Below are positions 10,176-19,435 of a stretch of 46,374 nucleotides of DNA, one piece after another (the first letter of the stretch is position 1; the number at the start of each line of letters is the position of its first letter). Location of the stretch: positions 1-46,374 of the forward strand of contig WFVH01000085.1 in the NCBI GenBank assembly GCA_015491735.1, read 5' to 3'. The notes under the pieces are model-generated. The model had not been told where the DNA came from. It saw nothing but the letters and a program-made list of their open reading frames with translations, and ran no database searches. Both the position numbers and the translations under genes were made by a program. This DNA comes from Gammaproteobacteria bacterium (GTDB taxonomy: Bacteria; Pseudomonadota; Gammaproteobacteria; Thiohalospirales; Thiohalospiraceae).

Positions 10176-12545
10176 TCAGTTTTTGCTGATATCGACAGAA
10201 CCATAAATTGCCCCAAGCCCCGCCGTTTCCGCCAGTGCAGCTGGAACAATCACACAACCGTCAGCGACCCTTTCATCAATCACCACCGGCAGCCAGATGG
10301 AATCTCCGCCCTGCCTCACCTGGGCAACATCACCATCGGCCAGCCCCAAACCCGTTGCTACCGACTCATTGACGTAGACGGCGGCCGCCATGGCATCTTG
10401 TGTATTCTGGAGAGGCTCCGAACGCCGGACCAGCGCATCGGCCGCATAAATCGGCACCTCGCCAATCCGCTGCAAACCGGTGGAATCCGCATCGAGACTG
10501 GTGGGACAACGCCATGTAACCCTGGACGATGGCTCGATTTGTTCACACGAGGCTTTCAGCTCGTCGCGCACCTGTTCGCTCGATGTATAATCGAACCCTT
10601 GCAAATCGAACAAATTGCCAAGAACCCGTAGCACCTTCCATGCAGGCCGAGATTCACCCAACGGCACAACTGCGCCGGAAAAACTTTGCCAGCGGCCCTC
10701 GATATTCACAAATGTCCCGGATGTTTCCGAGAAAGGTGAAACCGGCAAGATTACATCCGCATACCGTTTCATCTGTTCGCTGACAAAGGGAGTCATCAAA
10801 ACAACGAAGGATGCCTGTTCAAGAATCTTTACAGAGGTGGCAGGAGAAAGAGTGTCCAACTCTGGCTCCACGCCCATCAGCAGGTATCCCCGCAGCGGGT
10901 GCTCAAACATCACCGAGGCATTGACGCCGGCAACGGCCGCCTCCTCCCCGGCCGGACCTCGATGCGGCACCGCTCCGGCCAACCATCCACCACTACTGTT
11001 CGCTCCCTCCGGCAGTTGCCCGAAGCGGGCGCCACTCAATTTGGCGATTAGCGCGGACAAAGCGCGCAAAGACGAGAGTTGAGGACTCTGCAAGGCCAAG
11101 GTCCCCAACAGCACTGTTGAGTTTTCCGCTGCCTTGAGGCGCTCTGCGACAACCAGCTCCGTATCACCAACAGAAACATTTTCCAGCAATACTTGCAGCC
11201 CTTCCGGCGCAACGTCTCCGGTGATATCCAGCAATGCTTTCGCTATACCCGCCAAAACACGCACCATCCGGTCCGGATTGCCAATCAATTTCTCTGCAAC
11301 GGGAAAGTTAAAGGAGTAATCGACGGGATTGACAAACATTACGCTGGCGCCGGAAACGGCCGCCTTGCGCAACCGGTGGGCGATAATCGGCTGCTCCTTG
11401 CGCACATTGGAGCCAACCAGCAGCGCTGCATTCAACTTCTCCAGTTGTTTGATTTCCTGTCCGAGCCAGGGAAAGGGAGGCAGCAACTCCTGATCGGAGA
11501 AATCGCTTTGCCGCAGCCGATGGTCGATATTGGCGCTACCCAGACCTCTTGTCAGCTTCTGTAGCAGATACATCTCCTCCAAAGTGGAACTGGGCGACAT
11601 CAGCGTACCGAACTGCTCCGCCCCATGCCCGTTGATCAGATCCCTGATTCCCTTTACGACCCGCTCGAGCGCCGTTTCCCAACCAACTTCACGCCACTCA
11701 TCTTCCACCTTGATCATTGGCTTGTCCAGCCGTTCCTTGCTATTCAACCCAACATAGCTGAATCGATCCCGATCCGAAATCCAGGTTTCGTTGATAGCTT
11801 CGTTGGCTTGAGGCACAACGCGCATTACCCTGTTCCGCCGCGTCTGCAGCACCAGGTTGGAACCCACGCAATCGTGCGGTGAAACAGAGAGGATGTCACC
11901 CAGCTCCCAGGGCCGGGCGGTAAAACGGAAGGGTTTGGATGTGAGGGCGCCAACAGGGCAGAGATCAATGATGTTTCCGGACAATTCGGAGCCGACACTC
12001 TTCTCCACGTAGGTGCCAATCTCCATATGTTCTCCACGGCCAGTAGCCCCCAGCTCCTTCACGCCGGCGATCTCCTGACCAAAGCGCACACAGCGGGTAC
12101 AGTGGATACAGCGGGTAAAGTCAGTAGCTATCAGCGGGCCGATATCCTTGCTCCTGACAACGCGCTTAATCTCCGAGAAACGGGAAACATCGCTACCGTA
12201 GCCAACCGCGATATCTTGCAGATCGCACTCCCCCCCCTGATCGCAAATAGGACAATCGAGAGGGTGATTGATCAACAAAAACTCCATGACATTCTTCTGA
12301 GCAGCCAACGCCTTTGGCGAGTTGGTCCAGACCTTCATTCCATCGGTTACGGGGGTGGCGCAGGCTGGCAGCGGCTTGGGGGCCTTCTCAACCTCCACCA
12401 GGCACATCCGGCAACTGGCGGCAACCGACAACTTTTCGTGATAGCAGAAACGCGGGATCGTAATACCCGCTTCATCGGCGGCTTCGATCACCATCGCACC
12501 ATCACGCGCCTTGATCACCTTGCCGTTGATTTCAATATCTGCCAT
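10176..12545 (-). CDS. nuoG: NADH-quinone oxidoreductase subunit G
   Basis: 789 residues, the large iron-sulfur subunit of the peripheral arm. In order: an N-terminal ferredoxin fold with CRMCLVEVEKAPKPLPAC (2Fe-2S), HPLDCPICDQGGECDLQD (His-ligated 4Fe-4S), TRCIHCTRCVRFG (4Fe-4S) with the partner cysteine in IDLCPVGALTSKPF, and then a long molybdopterin-oxidoreductase-like domain without evidence of cofactor. It passes electrons from NuoF towards NuoI. The C-terminal half is the most variable part of the family, and small differences there are normal. ATG at 12545, 45 bases after nuoF. Confidence 0.97.
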   Translation of the reverse strand: MADIEINGKVIKARDGAMVIEAADEAGITIPRFCYHEKLSVAASCRMCLVEVEKAPKPLPACATPVTDGMKVWTNSPKALAAQKNVMEFLLINHPLDCPICDQGGECDLQDIAVGYGSDVSRFSEIKRVVRSKDIGPLIATDFTRCIHCTRCVRFGQEIAGVKELGATGRGEHMEIGTYVEKSVGSELSGNIIDLCPVGALTSKPFRFTARPWELGDILSVSPHDCVGSNLVLQTRRNRVMRVVPQANEAINETWISDRDRFSYVGLNSKERLDKPMIKVEDEWREVGWETALERVVKGIRDLINGHGAEQFGTLMSPSSTLEEMYLLQKLTRGLGSANIDHRLRQSDFSDQELLPPFPWLGQEIKQLEKLNAALLVGSNVRKEQPIIAHRLRKAAVSGASVMFVNPVDYSFNFPVAEKLIGNPDRMVRVLAGIAKALLDITGDVAPEGLQVLLENVSVGDTELVVAERLKAAENSTVLLGTLALQSPQLSSLRALSALIAKLSGARFGQLPEGANSSGGWLAGAVPHRGPAGEEAAVAGVNASVMFEHPLRGYLLMGVEPELDTLSPATSVKILEQASFVVLMTPFVSEQMKRYADVILPVSPFSETSGTFVNIEGRWQSFSGAVVPLGESRPAWKVLRVLGNLFDLQGFDYTSSEQVRDELKASCEQIEPSSRVTWRCPTSLDADSTGLQRIGEVPIYAADALVRRSEPLQNTQDAMAAAVYVNESVATGLGLADGDVAQVRQGGDSIWLPVVIDERVADGCVIVPAALAETAGLGAIYGSVDISKN

Positions 12546-12590
12546 CGCCCGTCCCGTATTCCTGTATTTTCAATCCTGTCGGCCCGTTCA

Positions 12591-13856
12591 TCACACCATG
12601 CATTTTTTGTGATCGATGTGGTACTGAAACTCATCACGAAAACGCGTGACAAAACTGCTTACCGGCATTGCTGCTGCATCACCCAATGCACAGATGGTCT
12701 TTCCGGAAATACCGCCTGCAACCTCGATCAGCAAATCCAGATCCTCCTGCCGGCCCTGGCCATTCTCTATTCGATTGACAACCCGTTGCAACCACCCGGT
12801 ACCTTCCCTGCATGGCGTACACTGCCCGCAGGACTCTTCATAGTAGAAATAGGAGATTCGGGCCAATGCCTTGACCATGCATGTTGTCTCATCCATCACG
12901 ATGACGGATCCCGCACCGAGCATGGAACCCGCCTTGGCGATGGAATCATAATCCATGGTAACCTCCATCATTACCTCCGCTGGCAATACAGGAGTGGAGG
13001 AGCCACCGGGAATGACCGCTTTTAACTGATGACCATCCCTTACACCACCCGCCATCTGCAACAGATCCGCAAACGGCGTTCCCATGGGTATCTCATAGTT
13101 GCCGGGCTTGTTGACATGGCCAGACACGCAGAAAAGCTTGTTCCCCCCGTTATTGGGTTTGCCCAGTTCAAGGAACCACTTGCCGCCATTTTTCAGAATT
13201 ACCGGAACGGATGCCAGCGTCTCGGTATTGTTGATCGTGGTTGGCCTGCCGTAGAGTCCGTAGCTGGCGGGAAACGGGGGTTTGAAGCGGGGCTGACCCT
13301 TCTTGCCTTCAATGGACTCGATAAGCGCCGTCTCTTCCCCGCACACGTAAGCACCAGCACCGAGATGAACATGGATATCAAAATCGAAGCCGGAGCCGAG
13401 TATGTTTTTTCCAAGAAAACCGGCGGCGCGCGCCTCTTCCAACGCCGCCTCAAAACGCTCATACGGCTCCCAGAACTCCCCCCGGATGTAGTTATATCCG
13501 GTAGAGGCGCCAATACAGTAGCCAGCAATAATCATCCCCTCAATGAGTTGATGTGGATTGTAACGCAGGATATCACGATCCTTGCACGTACCCGGCTCCC
13601 CCTCATCCGAATTGCACAGAATATATTTTTCCCCCGGTGCATTGCGCGGCATGAAACTCCACTTTAGTCCGGTTGGAAAGCCTGCCCCTCCACGCCCGCG
13701 CAGCGCCGAAGTTTTCAATTCGGAGATGATGTCATCGGGATCGGTTTTCTCCTTGAGGATTTTTTTCAATACCTCATAACCATCCGCCCCCTGATAAGTC
13801 GCCAATGTCCATGGCTTATCCAGATGCAGGGTTCGAAAACAGACCTGGTTATTCAT
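12591..13856 (-). CDS. nuoF: NADH-quinone oxidoreductase subunit F (FMN, NADH site)
   Basis: 421 residues, the NADH-oxidising subunit. The nucleotide-binding part has [13 protein letters not shown] (about residues 53-65) and [14 protein letters not shown] for FMN and NADH contacts. The C-terminal [15 protein letters not shown] binds 4Fe-4S cluster N3, with the fourth cysteine in [10 protein letters not shown] at 13856, 27 bases after nuoE. It pairs with NuoE to form the electron-input module. Confidence 0.98.
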   Translation of the reverse strand: MNNQVCFRTLHLDKPWTLATYQGADGYEVLKKILKEKTDPDDIISELKTSALRGRGGAGFPTGLKWSFMPRNAPGEKYILCNSDEGEPGTCKDRDILRYNPHQLIEGMIIAGYCIGASTGYNYIRGEFWEPYERFEAALEEARAAGFLGKNILGSGFDFDIHVHLGAGAYVCGEETALIESIEGKKGQPRFKPPFPASYGLYGRPTTINNTETLASVPVILKNGGKWFLELGKPNNGGNKLFCVSGHVNKPGNYEIPMGTPFADLLQMAGGVRDGHQLKAVIPGGSSTPVLPAEVMMEVTMDYDSIAKAGSMLGAGSVIVMDETTCMVKALARISYFYYEESCGQCTPCREGTGWLQRVVNRIENGQGRQEDLDLLIEVAGGISGKTICALGDAAAMPVSSFVTRFRDEFQYHIDHKKCMV

Positions 13857-13883
13857 TCATCAACTCCGGCGGAACCATCCATC

Positions 13884-14381
13884 TCAATCAATCTCATTCA
13901 GAATCCTGTCCACTTTTTCAGTGGTAAGGTGTTCGTAATAGTGCTCACCGATCTGGAACATGGGGGCACCGACGCAGGCACCAAGGCACTCCACCTCTTT
14001 CAGAGAGAAGCGGCCGTCAGGCGTCACTTCACCGAATCCAATCCCCAGCTTTTTCTTCAGGTGCTCGACAATCTCCTCCGATCCGCACAACATACATGAA
14101 ATATTGGTGCAAACACAGATTTTATGCCGACCGACCGGCTTCATTTCGTACATCGAATAGAAGGTGGCTACTTCATAGACAGCAATGGGATCCATCTGCA
14201 AATATTGTGCAACCGCATCCATCAACTCGGTAGTCAAGTGTCCCTCGTTTTGCTCCTGCACAATACGCAACGCCGCCATCACCGCCGACTGTTTCTGATC
14301 CGCTGGATACTTCGCAATCCAGCGATCAATCTCGGCGCGGGAATCTTTCGTCAGCAGATCAATCAGATTTCTACCCGTCAA
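13884..14381 (-). CDS. nuoE: NADH-quinone oxidoreductase subunit E (2Fe-2S), TTG start
   Basis: 165 residues, a thioredoxin-fold 2Fe-2S subunit. The ligands lie in [13 protein letters not shown] and [12 protein letters not shown]; an additional cysteine pair (CVC...MLC) surrounds the first ligand set. The start is unusual: the frame opens with TTG at 14381, whose TTGA overlaps the nuoD stop, and a strong GGGGAGG lies seven bases upstream. This supports the TTG as the real, coupled start. It works with NuoF in NADH oxidation. Confidence 0.95.
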   Translation of the reverse strand: MTGRNLIDLLTKDSRAEIDRWIAKYPADQKQSAVMAALRIVQEQNEGHLTTELMDAVAQYLQMDPIAVYEVATFYSMYEMKPVGRHKICVCTNISCMLCGSEEIVEHLKKKLGIGFGEVTPDGRFSLKEVECLGACVGAPMFQIGEHYYEHLTTEKVDRILNEID

Positions 14382-15631
14382 CGGTCAACCTCCCCAAAAA
14401 CGATATCCTGGGTACCCAGTATGGCCACCACATCAGCAAGCATGTGCCCGCGCGACATCTCGTCAAGCGCCGAAAGATGCACGAAACCCGGTGCGCGAAT
14501 CTTCAACCGATAAGGCTTGTTTGCACCATCGGAAACCATATAGATGCCAAACTCCCCCTTGGGATGTTCAACGGCGGCATAGGCCTCACCTTCCGGTATG
14601 GAATATCCTTCCGTGAAAAGCTTGAAGTGGTGAATCAATGACTCCATATCGCCTTTGACATCATCACGGCGGGGCGGGGTGATTTTGTGGTTGTCGAGCA
14701 TCACGGGACCAGGGTTTTCCCGCAACCATTTGACGCACTGCCTGATAATCCGGTTGGATTGCCGCATCTCTTCAACCCGCACCAGGTATCGATCATAGGT
14801 GTCTCCGTTGGTTCCGACCGGAATATCGAACTCCAAACGATCATAAACTTCATAGGGCTGTTTTTTGCGCAGATCCCAGGCGATTCCCGAACCGCGAATC
14901 ATGGGGCCTGTAAAGCCCAACTGCAGGGCACGCTCCGGCGTAACAATGCCTATATCCACCGTGCGCTGCTTCCAGATACGGTTTTCCGTCAGCAAGGTTT
15001 CATATTCGTCGACACAAGCGGGAAAACGCACCGTAAAATCTTCGATAAAATCCAGCAGGGAGCCTTGACGGTTGCGGTTGAGACGCTCTACATCCTGGGC
15101 ATTGTGCCATTTCGATGTTTCATATTTTGGCATCGAATCCGGCAGATCACGGTATACACCGCCCGGGCGGTAATAGGCCGCATGCATGCGCGCACCGGAA
15201 ACAGCTTCATAACAATCCATCAGATCTTCCCGTTCGCGAAATGCGTACAGGAAGATAGTCATTGCACCAATATCCAGGCCATGGGCGCCGATCCACATCA
15301 AATGATTGAGAATGCGCGTTATCTCGTCGAACATCACCCGAATATACTGGGCCCGGATGGGTACCGACACGCCCAGCATTTTCTCCACGGCCATGACATA
15401 AGCATGTTCGTTGCACATCATGGAGACGTAATCAAGGCGATCCATGTATGGCAGAGCCTGATTGTAGGTTCGTGTCTCGGCAAGTTTCTCCGTAGCACGA
15501 TGCAACAGCCCGATATGAGGATCGGCGCGCTCGATCACTTCACCGTCCATCTCCAGCACCAAGCGCAACACACCATGTGCAGCGGGGTGCTGGGGGCCGA
15601 AATTGAGAGTGTAGTTTCGAATCTCAGGCAT
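14378..15631 (-). CDS. nuoD: NADH-quinone oxidoreductase subunit D
   Basis: 417 residues, the 49-kDa-type subunit derived from the large subunit of NiFe hydrogenase, which forms the quinone reduction site with NuoB. It opens with [20 protein letters not shown], containing the beta-hairpin and His that contact quinone, and ends with [20 protein letters not shown] as in orthologues. The ATG at 15631 gives the family length and has AGGGG about nine bases upstream; an ATG two codons earlier (15637) is possible. nuoC and nuoD are separate genes overlapping by eight bases, not fused as in E. coli. Confidence 0.97.
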   Translation of the reverse strand: MPEIRNYTLNFGPQHPAAHGVLRLVLEMDGEVIERADPHIGLLHRATEKLAETRTYNQALPYMDRLDYVSMMCNEHAYVMAVEKMLGVSVPIRAQYIRVMFDEITRILNHLMWIGAHGLDIGAMTIFLYAFREREDLMDCYEAVSGARMHAAYYRPGGVYRDLPDSMPKYETSKWHNAQDVERLNRNRQGSLLDFIEDFTVRFPACVDEYETLLTENRIWKQRTVDIGIVTPERALQLGFTGPMIRGSGIAWDLRKKQPYEVYDRLEFDIPVGTNGDTYDRYLVRVEEMRQSNRIIRQCVKWLRENPGPVMLDNHKITPPRRDDVKGDMESLIHHFKLFTEGYSIPEGEAYAAVEHPKGEFGIYMVSDGANKPYRLKIRAPGFVHLSALDEMSRGHMLADVVAILGTQDIVFGEVDR

Positions 15632-16250
15632 CGCCATTTTCCCCTTCGCTTGATTTTCCGTCCATAAAACGGTGATCATCCCGAATCACCCGGGGAACGT
15701 TTATGCGCGTTTCGATGCTTACCGGTTCGTAAACAACCCGTTTTCTCGCTTCGTCATAGCGCATCTCGACATTACCGGTAAGTGGAAAATCCTTGCGGAA
15801 AGGATGACCGATAAAACCATAATCGGTCAGAATACGGCGCAGATCGGGATGGCCTTCGAACAGCACGCCAAACAGATCGAAAGCCTCACGTTCAAACCAG
15901 TTGGCAGTGGCCCAGACAGAAACAACAGAATCGACAACCGGCCGATCGTCATCCAAAAACACGCGTAACCGCAAACGCTGGTTCCTCGTTATCGACAGCA
16001 GGTGATAAACCACGGCAAACCGCGGACCATCCCAACCGCCATTACCGAACTCGGAATAATCGATTGCACACAGATCTATAAGCTCCTCGAAAGAGAAACC
16101 GGCTTCATCACGCAATGCCTTGCAGCTCTCCAGAAGCTGTTCGCGGGGAACCTCCAGTGTCACCTCCCCCAACGCTTCCCTGCAGCGACCGCCCACGCTT
16201 TCAAACCGGCTCCTGATCAGTTCTGCAAGCTTCTGGTTAGGCTCGGACAT
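15624..16250 (-). CDS. nuoC: NADH-quinone oxidoreductase subunit C
   Basis: 208 residues, the 30-kDa-type subunit of the peripheral arm. The signature is in the segment [31 protein letters not shown] and [10 protein letters not shown] (about residues 130-170). The start is the ATG at 16250 ([12 protein letters not shown]); the open frame continues upstream only as antisense-like sequence over nuoB. It is separated from nuoB by eight bases and overlaps nuoD. Confidence 0.97.
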   Translation of the reverse strand: MSEPNQKLAELIRSRFESVGGRCREALGEVTLEVPREQLLESCKALRDEAGFSFEELIDLCAIDYSEFGNGGWDGPRFAVVYHLLSITRNQRLRLRVFLDDDRPVVDSVVSVWATANWFEREAFDLFGVLFEGHPDLRRILTDYGFIGHPFRKDFPLTGNVEMRYDEARKRVVYEPVSIETRINVPRVIRDDHRFMDGKSSEGENGDA

Positions 16251-16258
16251 TGGCAGGC

Positions 16259-16741
16259 TCACTCGCTTCGGGCTATGGTGTTGGTGCGGCGGATCTTGTT
16301 CCGTAGCTGCATGACGCCATACAGCAATGCCTCCGCCGTTGGCGGGCAGCCCGGCACATAGATATCGACAGGAACGATACGGTCGCACCCGCGCACGACA
16401 GAATAGGAGTAGTGATAATAACCGCCCCCATTGGCGCATGAACCCATGGATATAACCCAGCGGGGTTCGGCCATCTGGTCATAAACCTTGCGCAGCGCAG
16501 GGGCCATTTTATTGATAAGAGTTCCGGCAACGATCATCACATCGGACTGGCGTGGACTGGGGCGAAACAGCATGCCGAAACGGTCAAGATCATAGCGGGA
16601 GGCTCCCGCCTGCATCATTTCCACGGCGCAACAGGCCAGACCGAACGTCATCGGCCACATCGAACCGGTGCGCGCCCAGTTGATCAGCTGATCGGCAGAT
16701 GTCGTTACGACCCCCTCCTTCAGAACACCCTCTATTCCCAT
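16259..16741 (-). CDS. nuoB: NADH-quinone oxidoreductase subunit B (cluster N2)
   Basis: 160 residues. It carries the terminal 4Fe-4S cluster N2, with the tandem cysteines in [10 protein letters not shown] and further ligands in [10 protein letters not shown] and [15 protein letters not shown]. It delivers electrons to quinone at the NuoB-NuoD interface. I choose the ATG at 16741 ([10 protein letters not shown]), which overlaps the nuoA stop by ten bases and has AAGGGG seven bases upstream; an in-frame ATG seven codons earlier is less likely. Confidence 0.97.
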   Translation of the reverse strand: MGIEGVLKEGVVTTSADQLINWARTGSMWPMTFGLACCAVEMMQAGASRYDLDRFGMLFRPSPRQSDVMIVAGTLINKMAPALRKVYDQMAEPRWVISMGSCANGGGYYHYSYSVVRGCDRIVPVDIYVPGCPPTAEALLYGVMQLRNKIRRTNTIARSE

Positions 16742-17088
16742 TCCAGAGCCCCTTTCATCCATTCATAGATAAAGCCGATAACGAGGATGCCGAGAAACAG
16801 TACCATGGCAAGAAAACCGAACAGCCCGATCTCATCCAGCACTACCGCCCAGGGAAACAAAAAAGCAATTTCCAGATCAAAAATAATAAAGAGGATGGCA
16901 ACGAGGTAGTAACGGACATCGAATTTCATGCGGCTGTCTTCGAAGGGTTCAAAGCCGCATTCGTAGGCTGATAATTTTTGTTCATCGGGGCGGCGGGGAG
17001 CCAACACCAACCCCAAGCCGATCATTACGCCACCCAGTACAAAACCGATAACCAGAAAAACCAGGATGGGAAAATAGTTTTCTAACAT
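16732..17088 (-). CDS. nuoA: NADH-quinone oxidoreductase subunit A
   Basis: 118 residues with three membrane helices, ND3-type subunit. The conserved loop [27 protein letters not shown] is present (about residues 39-65), including the Cys of the mobile quinone-site loop and the membrane acid pair in [13 protein letters not shown]. It is the first gene of the nuo operon; the promoter should lie in 17089-17202 or upstream beyond the family B element. I could not pick a convincing -10/-35 pair there. Confidence 0.97.
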   Translation of the reverse strand: MLENYFPILVFLVIGFVLGGVMIGLGLVLAPRRPDEQKLSAYECGFEPFEDSRMKFDVRYYLVAILFIIFDLEIAFLFPWAVVLDEIGLFGFLAMVLFLGILVIGFIYEWMKGALEWE

Positions 17089-17202
17089 TATTTCGGTGTC
17101 CCCGAATTGTTATCTATTTGCACTGAAAAAACCGAGATGGTTTTAATCAGCGTATGCCATGGGCAAACAGGATGTCAACCCCTTTGCGGCATGATCCATG
17201 CT

Positions 17203-17483
17203 ATTAACCCGGCAATAATATATATCGTATTCAGCCGTCGTGTGCCGGTCTGCTGCAAGGCGGTAAAACACCGCTGGAGTCACCCTCCAGCAAGTTTTGC
17301 CAACGCAACCAGCAGACCGGCACACGGCGGCCTGTCCTTTCCAATCAAATCGTCAGGGCTTTCAGGAAAGCCCGGCCCGGCATTGCAGCTTTTGCCAAGG
17401 GAGCAACCATTGCCTGCAAGCCACGCCTTGTTCCAGCCAGTTCTTGAGACCCTGAGTGCGACATATATTATTGCCGGGTTAAT
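17203..17483. mobile_element. family B inverted-repeat element, full copy 1
   Basis: A 281-bp non-coding element between tRNA-Leu and nuoA. Its ends are a perfect 21-bp inverted repeat at 17203-17223 and 17463-17483 (starting ATTAACCCGGCAATAAT). Inside, a second dyad GCCGGTCTGCTG / CAGCAGACCGGC encloses CTCCAGC/GCTGGAG-like sequence. It shares long blocks with 20819-21095, for example TTCAGCCGTCGTGTGCCG and CATTGCCTGCAAGCC. I found no clear target duplication. It separates secG/tRNA-Leu from nuoA and so may affect transcription into the nuo operon. Confidence 0.75.
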
Positions 17484-17543
17484 ACCTGTTCTGCGCGCTC
17501 GATCCCAGCAATAAAACGGATATTACGATACCCGCAAACAAAT

Positions 17544-17628
17544 TGGTGCGGATGGCCGGACTCGAACCGGCACGGCTCACGCCACCGCCCCCTCAAGACG
17601 GCGTGTCTACCAGTTCCACCACATCCGC
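17544..17628 (-). tRNA. tRNA-Leu (anticodon GAG)
   Basis: A class II tRNA of 85 bases with encoded CCA. Acceptor GCGGATG (17622-17628) pairs with CATCCGC; discriminator A. The anticodon stem CCGTC/GGCGG encloses TTGAGGG, giving GAG for CUC/CUU codons. A long variable arm (TGGCGTGAGCC) is present. Its position between secG and nuoA is a conserved gammaproteobacterial arrangement. Confidence 0.96.
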
Positions 17629-17640
17629 AAATTGGGCACG

Positions 17641-18072
17641 TTACTCCTGCCTGCCATCAACAGACTCCGGCCCTTTGGGCACCGCCGGTATATCTTTATC
17701 AGGTGGTGCAGACCCAGACCCGGATTGCCGCGCAGGATCAACCGGTATAACCGGAACATCCGGCGCCGAGGGTGCAGGGACTTGCTGCGTTTTTTCATCA
17801 GGCAGGGGCGAGACCCCTTCGGTTACACTTTTACGAACCACTGTCTGCCCCGACAGGTAGGCCAGAGTCAAACTGGTTATAAAAAAAGCGGTTGCCAGAA
17901 CAGCTGTGGTGCGAGTAAGGAAAGAGGCCGAACCACGACTGCCAAATACGGTTCCCGATGCGCCGGCACCGAATGCCGCACCCATCTCGGCCCCCTTCCC
18001 GGTCTGCAGCAGAATCAAAACCACGAGGCTAACGGCAATAATAATGTGAACTGCTAGAATGATCGTTTGCAT
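17641..18072 (-). CDS. secG: preprotein translocase subunit SecG
   Basis: 143 residues. Two membrane helices (about residues 2-22 and 52-75) flank the conserved loop [34 protein letters not shown], the signature of SecG, the small accessory subunit of the SecYEG channel. The C-terminal 60 residues are rich in Pro, Ser and acidic residues, which is longer than E. coli SecG (110) but common in this group. It follows tpiA by 24 bases and is followed after 12 bases by tRNA-Leu, probably on one transcript. Confidence 0.96.
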   Translation of the reverse strand: MQTIILAVHIIIAVSLVVLILLQTGKGAEMGAAFGAGASGTVFGSRGSASFLTRTTAVLATAFFITSLTLAYLSGQTVVRKSVTEGVSPLPDEKTQQVPAPSAPDVPVIPVDPARQSGSGSAPPDKDIPAVPKGPESVDGRQE

Positions 18073-18096
18073 GCTTCTGTGTTTGATTGTGGTTCG

Positions 18097-18849
18097 TCAG
18101 CAAGCCGCCCGGCAGATAGAAACAAACTCATCCGCATCCAGCGAGGCGCCGCCAATAAGCCCTCCGTCAATATCCGGCATGGAAAACAGATCCGGAGCAT
18201 TGGCTCCTTTTACGCTGCCTCCATAGAGAATACGCACCTTCTCCGCCGTGGCGGAACATTGCTGGGCAATGCGCCCGCGGATGAACGCATGAACCTCCTG
18301 AGCCTGGTCGGGAGAGGCTGTTTTCCCTGTACCAATGGCCCAAACCGGCTCATAGGCGATAACGCCGTCGGCAAGCGCCTCGATCCCTTCCAGCGCTACA
18401 ACCGCATCTAGCTGGCGGGCCACGACATCTTCGGTAACACCCCGTTCGCGCTCTTCCAGTATTTCACCCAGGCACAAGACAGGAACAATACCTGCTGCCC
18501 GCGCCGCAGCATACTTGGCAGCAACCCGGGAGTCGCTTTCTCCGAAGAGAGTCCGCCGCTCGGAGTGGCCAACGATAGCGTAGCGGCAGCGGAATTCCAA
18601 TAGCATGGAGGCTGAAATCTCGCCGGTGTAGGCGCCTGCCTCGTGTTCGCTTATATTTTGGGAGCCAAGCGAAACCGCCGTCCCAGCCAGTTGCTGCTGC
18701 ACGCCGGGCAAATAGACATAAGGAGGGCAGACAACAACCTCCGCCCCGCTCACTGTATCAATTGATTGTTTTATTCCCTCCAGAAGGTTTTTGATGGTCT
18801 CTGTGGAGCCATTCATTTTCCAGTTTCCGGCGACCAGCGGCTGACGCAT
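18097..18849 (-). CDS. tpiA: triosephosphate isomerase
   Basis: 250 residues, a TIM-barrel enzyme interconverting dihydroxyacetone phosphate and glyceraldehyde 3-phosphate in glycolysis and the Calvin cycle. Active-site parts are complete: AGNWKMNGS (Lys near residue 11), YAIVGHSERR (His electrophile), AYEPVWAIGTGKTA (catalytic Glu and flexible loop) and ILYGGSVKGANA (phosphate site). It is cytoplasmic. It is followed closely by secG; upstream, a run of repeats separates it from glmM. Confidence 0.98.
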   Translation of the reverse strand: MRQPLVAGNWKMNGSTETIKNLLEGIKQSIDTVSGAEVVVCPPYVYLPGVQQQLAGTAVSLGSQNISEHEAGAYTGEISASMLLEFRCRYAIVGHSERRTLFGESDSRVAAKYAAARAAGIVPVLCLGEILEERERGVTEDVVARQLDAVVALEGIEALADGVIAYEPVWAIGTGKTASPDQAQEVHAFIRGRIAQQCSATAEKVRILYGGSVKGANAPDLFSMPDIDGGLIGGASLDADEFVSICRAAC

Positions 18850-19009
18850 CTGCTTTTCCTCTCAATTTACAACGAAAAGTCGGGGAAGCTTACCCTTCCT
18901 GACCGAGAAAATCAATTTCCTCGATTCGAAACCGCTCGCCATCAGATGTCGCGCATAATCGAATATAATTTCATTATTAATCTGGAAGATATTTGGGTGA
19001 TGTTCAGCA

Positions 19010-19100
19010 CTTCAGGCATGTGTCGGGTCAAGGCTCGGCGCGCAGGTAATGATTACTCCATTGACAGGCGCTGTCACACGAAGCCGGTACATGCCTGAAG
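19010..19100. repeat. isolated inverted repeat upstream of tpiA
   Basis: CTTCAGGCATGT at 19010-19021 is repeated perfectly inverted at 19089-19100 (ACATGCCTGAAG), with GTCGGGTC outside/inside similarity extending it. The 67-bp interior has no open frame of note. It could be another small element or the outer end of the adjoining family B fragment. The rest of 18850-19009 shows no recognisable feature apart from the tpiA leader. Confidence 0.5.
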
Positions 19101-19197
19101 CCTGACCGACGGAAATCAAATACCCGGCTGAACGTTCCGGCCCACAGAGGGCATTATCAAAGCTTGCGGAAGGCCGGGCTACAGCGGCGCTCAGAAT

Positions 19198-19256
19198 GCC
19201 TTGCTGCACATCGGCACACGACGGCTGAACCTGATCCATATATTGATGCCAGGTCA
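19198..19256 (-). repeat. family B fragment, inverted
   Basis: Read on the minus strand, this stretch contains TTCAGCCGTCGTGTGCCG and GCAGCAAGGC, the same blocks as the left part of the family B elements at 17203 and 20819. The rest of the element is either lost or too diverged to align by eye. It directly precedes the family A copy at 19272. Confidence 0.55.
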
Positions 19257-19271
19257 AATACTGTCCCGAAC

Positions 19272-19423
19272 GTAACTATTCAGCTCACCCCTGAAATCCG
19301 CCATTTCTGCGTTGAAAAATGGTCATTTACACCCGTAAACTCCCATTTTTCGCCTTGAACTGGCGAATTTCAGGGGCAATCTGAACAGTTACCGGCTTGT
19401 TTCATACTATGCTGAATAGTTAC
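19272..19423. mobile_element. family A (subtype A1) IS66-like MITE, copy 2
   Basis: A 152-bp element with perfect 12-bp ends, GTAACTATTCAG at 19272-19283 and CTGAATAGTTAC at 19412-19423. It is flanked by the exact 8-bp direct repeat TCCCGAAC at 19264-19271 and 19424-19431. By eye it differs from copy 1 (823-975) at about four of 152 positions, so the two moved recently from a common source. It lies 12 bases from the glmM stop codon, between glmM and tpiA of the same operon. It has no gene of its own. Confidence 0.88.
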
Positions 19424-19435
19424 TCCCGAACAAAG

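Noticed and set aside
16251-16439. N-terminal extension of nuoC
   Set aside because: It is antisense-like reading within nuoB's 3' part in another frame; MSEPNQKL at 16250 gives the family length.
19012-19257. 81-residue minus-strand frame between tpiA and glmM
   Set aside because: It spans an inverted repeat and a family B fragment and has no recognisable domain.
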